Positions 47,118 through 59,880 of a DNA stretch of 64,000 nt are shown piece after piece. The number at the start of each line of letters is the position of its first letter. Position 1 is the first letter of the stretch. The notes below the pieces were generated by a model. It did no database searches and was not told the DNA's origin. It saw nothing but the letters and a program-made list of their open reading frames with translations. The position numbers were made by a program, and so were the translations under genes. The stretch lies in assembly GCA_015680685.1 (NCBI GenBank), contig MNCI01023765.1, positions 467,264 to 531,263 on the forward strand, given 5' to 3'. Source of the DNA: Gnetum montanum. Its lineage: Eukaryota > Streptophyta > Gnetopsida > Gnetales > Gnetaceae.

Positions 47118-50100
47118 GTACTCATTATATTCTTGTCAGGTTTTTAAGCTTTGTTTTGACTGTGAATTATATTTTGTTAGGATTTAAATAAAATATGTTC
47201 TAAGAGCCAATGAGATCTTAAGGTGAGTGGTTGGGTTCTTTGATCATTATACTTAGTTCGTTACAGGTATTGGGTTGGGTTCTGGTCAATAATATCTGCT
47301 AATTTGAGGTAAATAATGTTTTGACCATGTTCTCATTCTCCTGAACAGTTATGATTTATATGTGTCTTATGAGATGATTAGTATCATTTCTGTTTTAATA
47401 TGCAAACCCAATCTATAGAATTATGAAGCACTGGTTTCTTCCTGTTGATATTGTCTGTGAATCAATGTTATTCTTACAGGGATAGAACTTTGTATTCAGT
47501 TTGATTAAATGAGTCCTATTCTATTGTGCCCTTCTTTTGGATGTTTGTTATATTTTCTGCAGAGTTTTTATGTTGAGTGCACATTTTATTAACAGTTGGA
47601 GGAATCAATTTGGGCTTTTTATTTTGCTTTTTGGCCATTGTACTCGAAAGATGAAAATGTCATTTTTATGGAAACAGAAGACTCCATGTTCTGGAAATGA
47701 AAGCTTGACTTTTTGTCAAATGTTTTGAGGAAAGTCTAGCTGGAACGATTTTTGTTCTGGTTATTAAATGCTTACACAATTTCAGGTATTCCACCATTTG
47801 TTTGCAAGCATTTTTATCTTAATAAAGGATTTATTGTTTCTGTTGAGAAATGCATCTAATGATATAAAGGCAAAGTTGTTTTTTTCTTATTTGTATTGGA
47901 AAATGGGTTCACCATTCCATGTTCACCGTATTCATCATAAAAATACTTGGAACTTGTTTACTAGGGAATATTTGCTTTCTTTCGTTCAAAAACAATTAGA
48001 ATAAAAAGAAGTGATGTTTACCGGATTCCAGATTTCACTACGTGTATTGATTTTAAAGGTTTTGTACACGGTGAGGATGTTTTGTTCTCTGGGAATACTC
48101 TAAAAGAATGCTAAACATTGCTAGTTGGAAGTTATGGTTGGATGCTGGTAAGTAATGTTGAGTTCTAAAGTTTTAATTTGACTATGATTTATGGGTAAAT
48201 ACTTTAAAAATTTTTGTAGCCTCTGATCTCTAAAATAATTTTTTATTGAATATGATTTATAGGTAAATACTTCAATAAAGAAGTTTTGGCTTATGACACT
48301 GAAAAAAACCCTAAAGGATTTGTAATTGAGCATAATTAACAAAGACGGTCTATATGTAATTAGTAGAATAAAATTATAATGTGTTTTTTTGGCGAGTTCG
48401 AAGTGGCTGAAAAATAGTACCTGAGAAGGGGTTAAAAGTGAAACTCCAGGATTCTATATTAAAAGGGGTATTCAAGTTTTAATAAAGCAACAAATTAGAA
48501 GGGAATAAGTGAATAAGCAAGGGAGCTATCTTAAAAGATGTGTTGAAAGTGAAACTCAAGTTTTTATAAGCCTGGAAAATGCAAGTGATAATGAAGTAAA
48601 AGATGGGTTGAAACTGAAACTCAAGCTTTTATAAACCTGGAAATGCTAGTGATAATGAAGTGAATTTCCCTAAATAGTGTATTTTAATCTTTAGAAGAGG
48701 TTTTGCAAAGGTTTTTTTCTTGAAGGGCTTAATTCTTTTTTTAATTAAAAAATAATACTTGTAGGTGCTATAAAGTCTTTGGGAGAGAACTAAACATAAC
48801 TTTTATTTTGAGAAAATAAAAATGTTTGGGAATAGCTAAATTTAGAATTGGATGTATATTGATTTTTTTCATGAGGAAAAGGATTAAGCATTGTTAGGAG
48901 TGCTTAAGCATACTAAATATGAACTATGTGATATTGTTTGGGGTGCGAAAAACTAGCAATTGATGTCATTGCTTTGTAGCTTTTGCAAGAATGAATTTAC
49001 TATGCATGGTTTTCTTAAGTGTTTGTTTTTTTTAAGAAATGTTTAATAGTTTATTTTTAAATCCACTTGCAAGATTCGTTTATGAATATTATAGTTTTAT
49101 AGATAGGGTGTTGTGAAGTAGTATAGATATATCTAAATTTTGATTAAAGATAGAAGTTCAATATTGAGAAAATAGAAATGTGGGTGGCCTTATGGGAAGA
49201 GGTACATTTAGAAGAGATATATCTTGATCTTATTAATTGAGTGAAAGGATTGGAGTGGTTAAGTTCTATTAGTGTGATATTGTTAGCAGTCCTTGAGAAT
49301 GCTAATTGTTCATTAAAGGTGTTACAAAAATGGCCATGGATGTCATTGCTTGGTAGCTTATGCAAAAATGAATTTAGTAAGGTCACCATGTTGTCAAAGT
49401 GAGAATATGGTAGCTAAAGTGTATGGGGATGCAAAGCTACCTTGATAGCATGATAGGTGAGAATGTTATGATATTTTTTAAAACTCCATTGTATTAAGTT
49501 AAAGGTGAAAATTGATTAGATTGACCTCAACTTGACAATGTTAGAGTGGGGTAGGTGTGGTTGAGGTATGATGATTTATTAAGTAAGATGGGCTAGTGTG
49601 CTAAGTGGAAGATTTAGGCATACACATTCATAATTTAAGTTTTTGTCTTAATTGATGAATTACAAGATTCTCTGGATCTTCCATCTTAACAAGGTAGTTG
49701 ACCATAAGATAGGGTTAGAATATGTTGAGCTAGCAATTATTATTTAGAATTGTATCCATGAAAAATCCACTCAAATAAAGATTCCATATAACTTTTAACT
49801 TTAAAAAAAGTAAATTGCAAAAATTTCACAAAGTATTTGACTAAATTAAAAAATTAAAAAAAAGAGAACTAAGCTTGATGTAGATTTCTTTATGTTTTGG
49901 GTGGTAGTGGCTTCGCCATTAGTTTCTTTTTCTTATCATTTGGTTTTTAAAATTGATATTTGTTTAGCAATGCTTTGAGCTTTTCTTTCTCTATTCTTGG
50001 ACCAGGTACTATCCATGTAAATCTAGCAACGTTGGTAAGAGTTGGTACTTCCTAGAGACATGGCAGCTATGGAAATATTTTGTTGGTCTTGATGAATCAT

Positions 50101-50150
50101 GCTATAAACTACATTCTTTCTATCTCAAAAGCTTCTGCCATCTTCTATAG
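47118..50150 (+). other. AT-rich intergenic DNA, no gene seen
   Basis: No ORF with recognisable similarity. It contains a 64-65 bp tandem duplication at 48533-48661, a SINE 3' fragment at 48145-48182, and a repeated segment (GATGTCATTGCTTKGTAGCT) at about 48960-49006 and 49339-49383. Confidence 0.6.
48533..48661 (+). repeat. 64-65 bp tandem duplication
   Basis: 48533-48597 and 48598-48661 are near-identical: AAAAGATGKGTTGAAASTGA, then AACTCAAGYTTTTATAA to GATAATGAAGT. Confidence 0.9.
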
Positions 50151-50399
50151 CTCTTGATAATATGTCATCCTTTTGGCCATGTTTGTTGCTACATCCTTCT
50201 AATCATGGTTGCTAGACTTGACTACTTCTAATTTAGAGTTTGTGATGTGAAACTTTTGTTGTGCATCTTTTTTGTCTACAAAATTTTTTTCATACATAAA
50301 ATATATTTTAGCTACTTGTTGCTCTAATTTTCTCCTTGATCTATCTGCTATTAACATGGCTAAGTTAGCATGTTAGAGCTTTGTTAATTCCATAGTCTG

Positions 50400-52230
50400 T
50401 CAAGCTTAATATTTGTAGTTCTTTATTTTTCAGTTCAGCTTTATGGACGTGGGCAAGGCTATCCAAAATGGGTTGCTAATAAGGTGTTTGTTCTCTAATG
50501 AAACTAATCTTATCTTTGGCCATCTGCTTATACATGCCCACTTGGTTTTTGAAGTGCTTCTTGGGCCTTTCATCTTTCTTGGTCTTATTTTGCCATGCAT
50601 TGATTTCAATGGTTGACTTTTGTTGGATTAAACATACTTCTTCCATTGATAGGGCCTTGTTCTTATGGGCTAGTTGTCTGATATCAAGGTTGACTCTAGC
50701 AAACTACTCTCTAAGCTAATGAATGCTTTCTTCTAGTATGTTCTTTTGCTGTTCAATGTTTATCAACCTTAAGTTCTCTACAGTAATTCTTTTATTTTCT
50801 TTCTCTAATGCAACAATGGCTTTAGCATATGTGTACTTTTGGGCTTTTGCTACTGAGGCATTATACATTGCTTTGTCCTTTCCATCTCTATTTGTCTTTG
50901 TTTAGTCAACAATTGATCAATCTATTCATATTTGAATAATACTAATTGGTTTGGTGCAATATGTCGTGTAGGATCTTGTCTTTCTGTTCTCAATGTGACT
51001 AGTTTTTGTAATCTCTATACTTCATTTTCTGCGTGTTGCTTCATTGTTTTTGCCATGATCAGTTTGCCTTTTGTGGATATTAACTCTGATTGTACTACAA
51101 TGATATTGCTAGGGATATCAAAAAGATTTTGCATAACTTGTCTTGTTTGCGGTAGTCTCTTTAGTACATCTTCATACTCTACAAGGAATGTTCTAGCTAA
51201 GATTTTTACATCTCTAGCTTCAACAATATCTACTAGTGGCACAATGAGAATATTGAATGATCAGTTATAACTTTAGCTACTCTAGTTGCATCTTGGTGTT
51301 ACATGACCATCATACTGGCTCTTTCTCCATTTTTCAACATAACTTAGAATGGTGCAGTGTTTCTTGGTATCTATTATGCCTACTCATCATCTTCTCCTGT
51401 TTGCAAAGATACTATCTTTGACTTTGTATATGCTCAAGACTTCCCTACTATGTTAAATTATTATTTTTGCTATAGATGGCTCATTGAAAGTCTATAATTT
51501 TGTTGTGTTGGTGGAGCACTTAGTCCTAGTCTTTCTGTGGTTGGGGTTGATCCACTAGGTCTTGCTTGTTCTATTTATGTGACTAGAATGTTTGTCACTG
51601 ATGTTGATTTTGTTGTAGCCTCAATGCCTACTAGTTTCTTTACTTCATCTTTCTTAGGTGGCACTGGCTTAGAAATTTCAGCATATGATGCATTTTGGGC
51701 TTTGCGAAAAACATCATTAGTATAGTCCAAAATTTTGGTAGAGTAGGTTTCCCTATTTTCTTCTCTTCAAACCTTCTTTATGTCTCTAGAAATAGCAAAT
51801 GAGTGATGTTGGCTTCGAATTTTCCCATCAAAATAACGCTTCCTTTGGTAGCATAAGTGGAAATTTAATTGAGCCTTCTTGTTGGAAAGATGTGGTATGT
51901 CCCAATATTGAAGTAAATCTTTTCAATAGTAGATAATCCACTATATTCCCTTTTTATGGTTCCATATGTTATTTGCAACTATAAGTTTTGTGCATCTGTG
52001 TTAGACCTTATAGATATTTGATTGATATTGGATCCAACATTTGGTAAATTTAGTGCTCTTACAATTGCCTTAGAAATTTATTATCAATTTTATTTTTAAT
52101 TCAGATTGTAGAGTTAGAAAAATTTATTACTCAGACAATACCCTTTATAAGAAAAACACTTTAATTGAATAATTTCTAATAATTAGAAATAAATTTATCT
52201 TGAATGACCTATCAAAATCTTTGATTTATT
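50400..52230 (-). pseudogene. Unit F ORF: coiled-coil transposon protein, degenerate, minus strand
   Basis: Minus-strand translation matches the plus-strand ORF of unit G. In order: RALNLPN; STIEKIYFNIGTYHIFPTRR; KGSVILMGKFEANITHL; LRRFEEKKIGK; then LFDIPSNIIV followed by ELISTKGKLIMAK (51170-51060); then a heptad-rich segment with YTYAKAIVALEKENKRITVE (about 50830). The first half looks like the plant domain often named putative plant transposon protein; the second half is a long coiled coil. Frameshifts and stops break it (for example near 52085). No catalytic motif. The strand is opposite to the KH gene, and an LTR-like promoter lies to its right. Confidence 0.7.
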
Positions 52231-52544
52231 ATTTAAAAGATCTTCAAAGGATCATTTGGAAAGAAACATTAAGTTTATTAGCTTATGTTAGATTGGAATG
52301 TGATTATTTCTTATTGTTCTTACCCTTAATTTTTCTTCCAGGCATTAGAAAAATGTAGCACACTTCGCAAAACCTATGCACAATGCTCTCCCCCATGACT
52401 AAAATGGTCTCTTTGTAAGCAAAAGGATTTAAGAATGGTTTAAATATGATGTATGATGAGGAAGATATGAAGTTCTGAAGTTTATTAGAGAGAAAAATGA
52501 TATGAACTCCCCTTGTGTGAAATGATGTAAATGAAAATTTTTTC

Positions 52545-52660
52545 TAATGGTCGGTATATATAAATTTTATTAAGGGTGATATCATTATGCAACATTGTTG
52601 ATGCGATATCATAGGACCTCATATATTGTATCTACAATATCATCATTGAAATTTTCAAAA
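52545..52660 (-). promoter_or_regulatory. LTR-like U3 with GATATC palindromes and TATA box, upstream of unit F
   Basis: On the minus strand, palindromic GATATC at 52605-52610 and 52578-52583 and GATATT-type words are followed by TTTATATATA near 52567-52555, then the leader and ORF of F. The same order occurs at 61256-61344 for unit G. Confidence 0.55.
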
Positions 52661-52804
52661 TTTTTGTAAAATATGATGGAAAAAAATAAATGGAATGGAT
52701 AGTGTGGAAGGTAAAGATAATCCAAAGGGTTCTTGATCATAGATGATACTTAGAAGATAAGAATTTGTCATCAAAAGTGTGTAAAAGAAGGAGTTTGGGC
52801 ATGG

Positions 52805-53835
52805 TGTAGGGACACCTCTTTCGATTCCCTTATTCTACCCTACATATCATGTGTATTTTTTGTGTTGATTTTGTTGATAATGATTCTTGGATGTTTTGGC
52901 AAGTTTTGGAGTGTTTTTGGTTCATTTCATGAGTTTAGGAGGTAGGGTCTACGAGGACTTGTTTGGAGACATCTAGAGGCTCCTGGCATCAAAACGAGTA
53001 GTTTTATTTTTGGCACCTACAGGATGGATGTCTTCCCAGAGACATCTCCCCTAAAGTGTAGATGTCCCAAGTCCAAAGGAGATGTCCTCCAAAAATAGTA
53101 GACATCTCTCATGAGAGCAAGGCTTTCATGAGAGATGTCTACATGAAACTAGAGACATCGATGTCGACAAGGAAAAAAGCTCTAATGTGGTGTTTGGGAT
53201 GGGGAAACTTTCAAAAACATCCATTCCAATTTAGGAAACAACCAAAGCAAGATAGAAATAGTTAGGGAGAAGGTGAGAAGACTTGGGAAACATCTAAAGA
53301 ACCTCAAGTTGAGTTGAGTAAAGTTTTCTAGGGTTTTTACCTTTCGGTTGCTTATAAATATTGATGTAATTCACCATTTTAGGGTCACAGTGCCAAGTGC
53401 CGAAGTGCCAAGGGCTGAAGGCCAAACATCCCAATAGAGGGCAAGAGAGAGAGCTCTTGAGGAAAGAGAGCTTGTGAAAGGAAAAAGAGCTTGTGCAAGA
53501 AGGGAGCATGTGCAAGGAAGTTGAGTGAGAGGTAAGGGAGAGCACTTGAAAGAGGTTAGGAGAATCTCTTATAAGTATCTTGTCTTGAGCTTGGGCTCCA
53601 TGGTGAGCAATTGAGGATTAAGAGGGGATGAAGTGTGGCCTCTAAGATCCTTAGGAGAGTTGTGAGTTGATCTTGGCTCCTCATCTTTGATGTATTTTCT
53701 ATGTATTTTGAGAATTATCTTAATATAAGGAAGATTTTCTTCATTTTATTGTGTTATTCTTATTGTCTAAGCTAGATCTACTTGGAAGTTGTGGATTGGG
53801 TTCTATTGGGATTTATCAAGGTGCAACCCCCTACA
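52805..53835 (+). repeat. Candidate solo LTR I (1031 bp)
   Basis: Inverted terminal words TGTAGGG at 52805 and CCCTACA ending at 53835, a TATA box TTATAAATATT near 53350, and a U3 rich in GACATCT/AGATGTC words. One pair makes a perfect 16-bp-arm hairpin (53099-53114 with 53126-53141). A convincing target duplication is absent (CATGG versus CTAGG), and no adjacent internal region was recognised. Confidence 0.5.
53099..53141 (+). repeat. Perfect inverted repeat, 16-bp arms, 11-bp loop
   Basis: TAGACATCTCTCATGA pairs with TCATGAGAGATGTCTA. It lies in the U3 of candidate LTR I, about 210 bp upstream of its TATA box. Confidence 0.92.
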
Positions 53836-55189
53836 CTAGGACAAGGTAAGTTAACTAAGCTTGTAGGATATCATTTGATCAAAAATGCCAAACTTATAAG
53901 TAAATATGAATATGCAAGGAAATAATGATAATTGCTTAAGTATCTAGGAGGTATAAGATAATGTGAAATTAGTCATCAAGTATGAAACACAAGAGTTATA
54001 TAAGTAGGTCATTCCCAAAATAGGCTTCTACTCTTAATGTCCTTGGATAACCACACCTACAAGTATTCATGGACACTCAAGAAGTTGAATGTAAATCATA
54101 TGTCTTTCAAAATACGTAAGTTAGTATTGCCCCAATAAGAAAATAACACTATATTATACAAAACCATATAAGAGTGAAGTGGCATGGTAGTAGTAGGGAT
54201 TGTAGAAATGGAATGTGAGGTATCTTACCATAAGCATAATGAATTCTATGAGTAATGTATGATTGAAATGATCATTAGCCTTTCTATCCAAGATTCAAAT
54301 CAAGTCCATATTAGTTACCAGTGACATCACATTGTATCATCCCAAAATTGACAACCATAAGACTATCATAACTGCAAGAAATATTATTGCTTGGTAATGA
54401 AGTACTAGGAAACAATTGATTATCTACATAGTTTATTTAAAAAGAGAGTTAACCATTGGATAGAAAAGTGCCTTCATGCATGGGTAACATGTCTTTCTAG
54501 TCCCATAAGCAATGTGAGTCTAAGAAACTTTGAAATTCCTAAAAAGTTACCTATCTCTAGGCAGTAACATGACAAGGTAGCACTTATTTTATAGTACACT
54601 TCCATTTTCATTAAAACTAAGTAAACAATACAACTTAATAGCATAATAAAGATCATAGTAGTAGCTTTAGAGAATCCACAAATCCCCTTGATGTCACACC
54701 CTCTTCATTTCCACATGGTTCTTTACTTTTCCATCTAGGTATAATGATCATTGATTTATTTTAGTTTTATTGTAGAAAGAATATCATTATGTCCATGGTA
54801 AGAACCTCCTTATTATTGTAAATGATTGGATGGACAATGTTGTCTCACTATATATACAATCAATCCTTTAATGATTTGATAACATAAAGTGAAGTTCTTA
54901 TTGTTTCAACTACATCTTGCTTATTTCTCTACACTTTATTATACAGATCAATAAAAACATATACATGAGAAGTGGTAAAAAAACAAAAAGAATGAGAAAT
55001 AGGTAAGAATAGAAAAATATACAAAGAATTTGAAAGATATTAAAGAATGAAAAATGATAAGAAATGTTGCAATTATGGAAGAATAGAAAAGATATTAAAG
55101 AATGTAGAAAATGGTAAAAATTTGAAAAATTATAAGAAAAATGAAAAAAGAGTGTTTGGTGCTTAAGTACAAAAAATGACACTCCCACG
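53836..55189 (+). other. AT-rich DNA, no gene seen
   Basis: No recognisable ORF or repeat structure. 54940-55150 is dominated by AAAGAAT/GATATTAAAGAATG-like purine-rich repetition (GAAAAGATATTAAAGAATG-type words). Confidence 0.5.
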
Positions 55190-56783
55190 ACTATTATTTG
55201 TAGTGGTAGTTTGGAAAATCAAACAGGAAGTGAGTGTTTTAGTATTCAGGGTAGAATCTTTGGAGGAAGGAAGGCCATAGAATGGTTTGACTTGTTGAAT
55301 ATTGACAAGGATCAATTTCTATGGATTAGTTGGTTAGTAAATTTGCATGGCACTTAATTGATATGTAGCATGGACAATATATGATCATTCCCATAGAGTT
55401 TTAAACTTTGTCCTTTATGTGACATGGTTTGGATTATACTATAGGACTCTATCTCCAGGCTCAATAGAAACTTGTCTAATCTTGGTGTCATGTCAAAGTT
55501 TGGAATACTTTTTATGAATTTTGTTACTTATTTGAGCTACTAATTGATTTTCATCTAGTAGATTAAGATTCATTAATTGTTACTTTTAGACTAAGTCTAA
55601 ATCTGGGTCAAGTGTATAGGAAGTTGTAAGGGTACTTATTTCTACTTAGATTGGCAAAGTAGGTAATTTTCCATAAACTAATTCATATGGTGAATATTGT
55701 ATAGGAAGTTTCCAAGTTAATTGGTATGCCCATAGAGAATTCTTAAGTTTAATGCTTTAATCCTTCCTATGCCTCCTAATAGTTCTAGTTATTATTTACG
55801 TAATCTCTCCATTAGTTACTTTAGCTTGACCATTTCCTGAGGGGTGATAAGGTGTAGTTAATTTATGATTGACCCCTAAGTTGTTGCATTAACTTTTTGA
55901 ATGTAGATCTAGTGAAGTGAGTTACATTGTCTAATATTAACATTTTTGGTACTCAAAATATATTCATCACATGTTGTTGAAAGAATTTTGCAACTATTGT
56001 AGTTGTGCAATCTTTAACTGCAACTTCTTCTGCCCACTTAGTTTAGTAATCAATAGTCACAATGATATAGGACATTCCATTTGACATTAGTGTGATGGAT
56101 TCCATAAAGTTAATTTCCCAAATATCAAACGGTCTCAATAATTGTATCAATTCTTGTGGCCCTTCATTTTTGACTATCATTTCTACATCCCTAAATATGG
56201 TAGGCTAAAAGAAACATGCCATCATCAATTTTAGTGTTGTTCATCGTCTTGCGTAATGACCATCACATGATCTTTCATGTGTATCTTGCAGAACTTGTTG
56301 TTGACTCTTCTCTAGAACACACCATCATATTAAATCATCTACACATGTCTTATAAAGGTTCCCATTAATTTCCATGTATCATTTTATTTTATGGAGAAAT
56401 TTTTCTTTTTACTTTTTATCCCATTCAACAGGAAGTTCTTATATAGTTAGATATGTGATGTAATCAGTAACCCATGACCTTGTTGCTAAATCTATAATAA
56501 TTGTTATCTTTGTGAATAAGTCTTCATTGGGAAACTAATCTGATAAGAATTCTTCATTTTCTTAAGAATCCCATCTTAATCTTGATAGGTAATCAACTAC
56601 AAAATTTTCAGTCCCTTTTTTGTTAATCATTGTTATGTAAAACTCTTCTAATATGATAAGACACATTACCACTCTTGGAATTACTACTAGTTTGTTCATT
56701 AAAAATCTAATTGCACTGTGGTTTGTATAAACATAGTTGGAATACCTAAGTACATAATTGATGAATCGTGATTTGCCAGGCCC
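55190..56783 (-). pseudogene. pol: Remnant H: gypsy RNase H tail and integrase, minus strand, truncated by D
   Basis: The minus strand reads the end of an RNase H domain at 56780-56575 (YVYTNHSAIRFLMNK and KKGTENFVVDYLSRL; the Asp of YTDH is Asn). An integrase follows: HERSCDGHYARR near 56290, FF.PTIFRDVEMI, FDIWEINFMES, IVTIDY.TKWAEEVAVKD with the first catalytic Asp at 56051-56049, and ILDNVTHF near 55930 with the second. The CxxC half of the zinc region is missing. The type resembles Athila/Tat-group pol. The RNase H domain ends abruptly at the D LTR, so RT would lie on the far side of D. Possibly the pol of an autonomous partner of the A/D family, but that is only inference. Confidence 0.8.
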
Positions 56784-57623
56784 TGATATCAGATACTCGA
56801 TATCGGGTACACGATATCGTAGCCTAGATAATGATATCGAATACATGATATCGTGATTCTTGTGTTGGCCTATAAATATAGCACTCAGGCGCATAGGAAA
56901 GGATTCAGTTGAAAAGTCTTTAGGGTAGAGTTTTCTTGTCAGTTTTTAGTTAGTTTTTAATTATTTCCCAAGTGCATGCCTAAAGTGTGATGATTGTCAT
57001 TGTACGGAACCTTTGTTTGAGTGTGACATACTTGGACACGCACACAATTAGCAATAAAGATCGAGATTACTCCATCTGTAGCATTCTCTTAGTTTTTTAG
57101 TTATTTAATTATTAATTATTATTTATTATTTTCTTAGTTAATATTTATTTATAGTTATTTACTATTCCTATTGTTATTGCGGAATGAGTACATCTTAATC
57201 ATGAACATTTAAGTGTAACTACTTGGTAACCCAGTAGCATATCTAGTAGTGCTCAAGTAATATGTGCTTGGTAATCCTAGAGGTAGTACATTAGGTTCAA
57301 GATGTATGCAAATGATTAAGGATGGATGCTCATCACACTTAGGCTAGCTTAGACTTTATTTCCCATTGTTCATCAATTCACTCAAGTTATTTCCTATTGA
57401 CTTTAGGAGTAGCATAGTAATTAGGAATCACATCATATGCCTCACTCTGGACTAAACCATACATGACAAAGCAAATACTAGTCCATGTGGGAAGACAACG
57501 AACTATGTGATCAACATGTAACTATCTAGGTACCACAACTAGTCCATCAACAGAGTTCGACTAGATTGCGCATGCATGCTTGTATTCGTATGGTTGAGCA
57601 TAGGGATACCTTGCCGCTCATCA
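56784..57623 (+). repeat. Element D 5' LTR
   Basis: 840 bp, TGATATCAGATAC to GCTCATCA. Five GATATC palindromes (56785, 56799, 56813, 56833, 56847) precede a TATA box TATAAATATA at 56871-56880. AATAAA at 57053-57058 sits in the AGCAATAAAGA context shared with the A LTR. Confidence 0.85.
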
Positions 57624-57624
57624 T

Positions 57625-57641
57625 TGGCATCATTGCCGGGG
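57625..57641 (+). other. Primer binding site of element D (tRNA-Asp type)
   Basis: TGGCATCATTGCCGGGG, two differences from the tRNA-Asp complement; both are C-to-T or G-to-A changes at a CpG. One base after the LTR end. Confidence 0.82.
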
Positions 57642-57756
57642 ACAATGCTAGTTATCTAGATTAGTTATATCATACAATATTGCTATAACAAAGTATTAAT
57701 GATAAATATTTTAGAAAATAAATTTACTTCAATTAAGTCACACACAATTCAAACCA

Positions 57757-59880
57757 ATGTCTCTCTCACAAGACAATGGTAATGCAACATCTAATGAGGC
57801 AATCCATCGGAGAATCAATGAAATGTATGATGAAGAAGAAGTATGGAGTACTCAATCTTATGTAGGAGTTTACTATGTTCATGGACACCCCAACGATATT
57901 CAATGACTCTTGTCATCCAACTCAGACACCTTTAGTGAGGATGGGACATCCCATAGAATGAGGGAGCCCGCAAGGCCTAGGACCTTCTCAATGGTTAGCA
58001 AGAGTATATCTGGGGATGATTGGGAGAATTATGAAAGTCATGATGAGTCTTCTAGTTCTTTTTCTTCCTCTACTCCTTCAATGTTAGGGCATGATATAGA
58101 TGACTATTCCTCAAGGGATCAGTGTAAAACCAAAATCAAACCCATGGAAAAAGTTGTCAACATGAACAAGGATAACATCGTCCCAACTCATAGATTCACA
58201 ACTTACTTAGTGATGATGAACCCTTGTTGGCCACTAAGAGCCTAATGCATATACAAGAGGCTATTCAAATATCTCAGAGGCATCGTAAGGAAAGCCATCT
58301 ACCTAGGCTTGATTTAAATAACTTTCCCAAGTTTTCAGGGGGCTACGGTTTAGATCCAGAACATCATTTACAAGCCTTCTATGATGCCTATGCATGGAAC
58401 AACATTGATAATGGGTGGAAAAGACTTAAGCTCTTTCCTATGACACTTGTTGGCTAAGAAAAAGTATGGTATAGGTCTTTAAAACCACAATCAATTCATC
58501 GTTGGTCGACAATGGTAGAACTCTTCAATAAAAGATATCAAATCTATGCCAGAGTGTCTACCTAGGGGAGACAAATCCAAGAGTGGAAGCAAGGGTAACA
58601 TGAGCCCTTGGACATGGCCTTAGAAAGATATTACTCATTGTTAAAAAACTTCCTAGTCCATGGGTTCTTTGAGGAAAGGCTAATGTATCACATCATGGAT
58701 GGGCTCCGTAATGAAACAAGGANGCCTAGTCCATGGGTTCTTTGAGGAAAGGCTAATGTATCACATCATGGATGGGCTCCGTAATGAAACAAGGAAGACC
58801 CCAGGGATGTATGCCCCAGGTCAACTATATGAACTATGAACCCACCAATTCCAAGAGCTTATTAAGTAGGTAGCAAAAGAAGAAGGAGAAATGTCCAAAT
58901 GGGATAATGTTGAAAGATCCTAATAGGACCAAAATATTAAAATAACAAAGGCCCATAATCATGAAGAGGAGAAATCAACTCACCGCAAGGAGGTGGAATC
59001 ATCTTTGCCAATACTACAATCACTAGATGAAATTGAGGCAAAGATCAATAAGATGATGGAATGGGTACATGAAAAATGTGAAAAATATGCAAATATTATC
59101 AAAGGTAGAACCATGCAAGATCACTCTGACAACCAAAATAAATAGAGGATGCCAAACTTAGAAATAGGACAGAACACCATTTGACAAGCAGAAAGAAGGG
59201 TTGAAGAAAATAAGGATAGGAGCTCAACGGCAATTCATAAGTATCAATGTGATGTTTGTCTGTACGATCATCCCAAAGGCCAATGCCCAATCTTGTCACA
59301 TTTACATGAGTATTGGGGAGGAACGCTACATCTAGAATTTGTACAGAAGTATCATGTCCAACTACAGTGGTGAAAACCCAAGTTGTGGGGGAGGCCACCA
59401 CCAAACAAACCACACCCTTCGTATACCCTGACACCAAGTGTTTATTATGTTTAACACCGTATTTCTCCAACTAGATAGACATTCTTTAGTTTTCCTCATC
59501 GTTATCATTCTTCTGAGTACTATCAACCCATGTCCTCTCCCACACGATCACCACCTCATGTTCCTTACACTTCTCCCTACTCTCAATATTCTCATCCTTC
59601 ACCTCCTTCTACATTGCCACCAGTATCGTCAAAAGGTTTTGCACCACAACACCAACCCACGAACATTACTTGTGCTACTACTATCAATAGGAATGGAAGT
59701 CCTCTACAATGTTGAAAACATCCTTTTCTTAGGCATGATTGTAGAAAGAGGCATCATGATTCTGAAACCATTGCACCCCCTAACTCAGCACAAGGCCAAC
59801 ACTGTGATGCACCTTCCTCTTCGAATTTAACACCTCATGTTACCCTTTCTAGGCCATCAATTAATGCTCCAAAAACCATG
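57757..59880 (+). pseudogene. gag: Element D gag, degenerate
   Basis: ATG at 57757 (MSLSQDNGN). A stop lies at 57904 and a frameshift around 58220. The capsid-like domain starts near 58260 with NFPKFSGGYGLDPEHHLQAF, matching A gag. Further stops (58455 and later) follow. A Cys/His patch near 59240-59310 reads CDVCLYDHPKGQCPI, then a Ser/Pro-rich linker (59530-59715). No protease follows, unlike A. The region includes a 71-bp duplication around an N that is probably an assembly artefact. Confidence 0.82.
58652..58795 (+). repeat. Exact 71-bp duplication flanking an ambiguous base (N at 58723)
   Basis: 58652-58722 and 58725-58795 are identical, separated by NG. This is the only N in the window. 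Most likely two contig ends or reads that overlap but were joined without merging. Confidence 0.9.
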
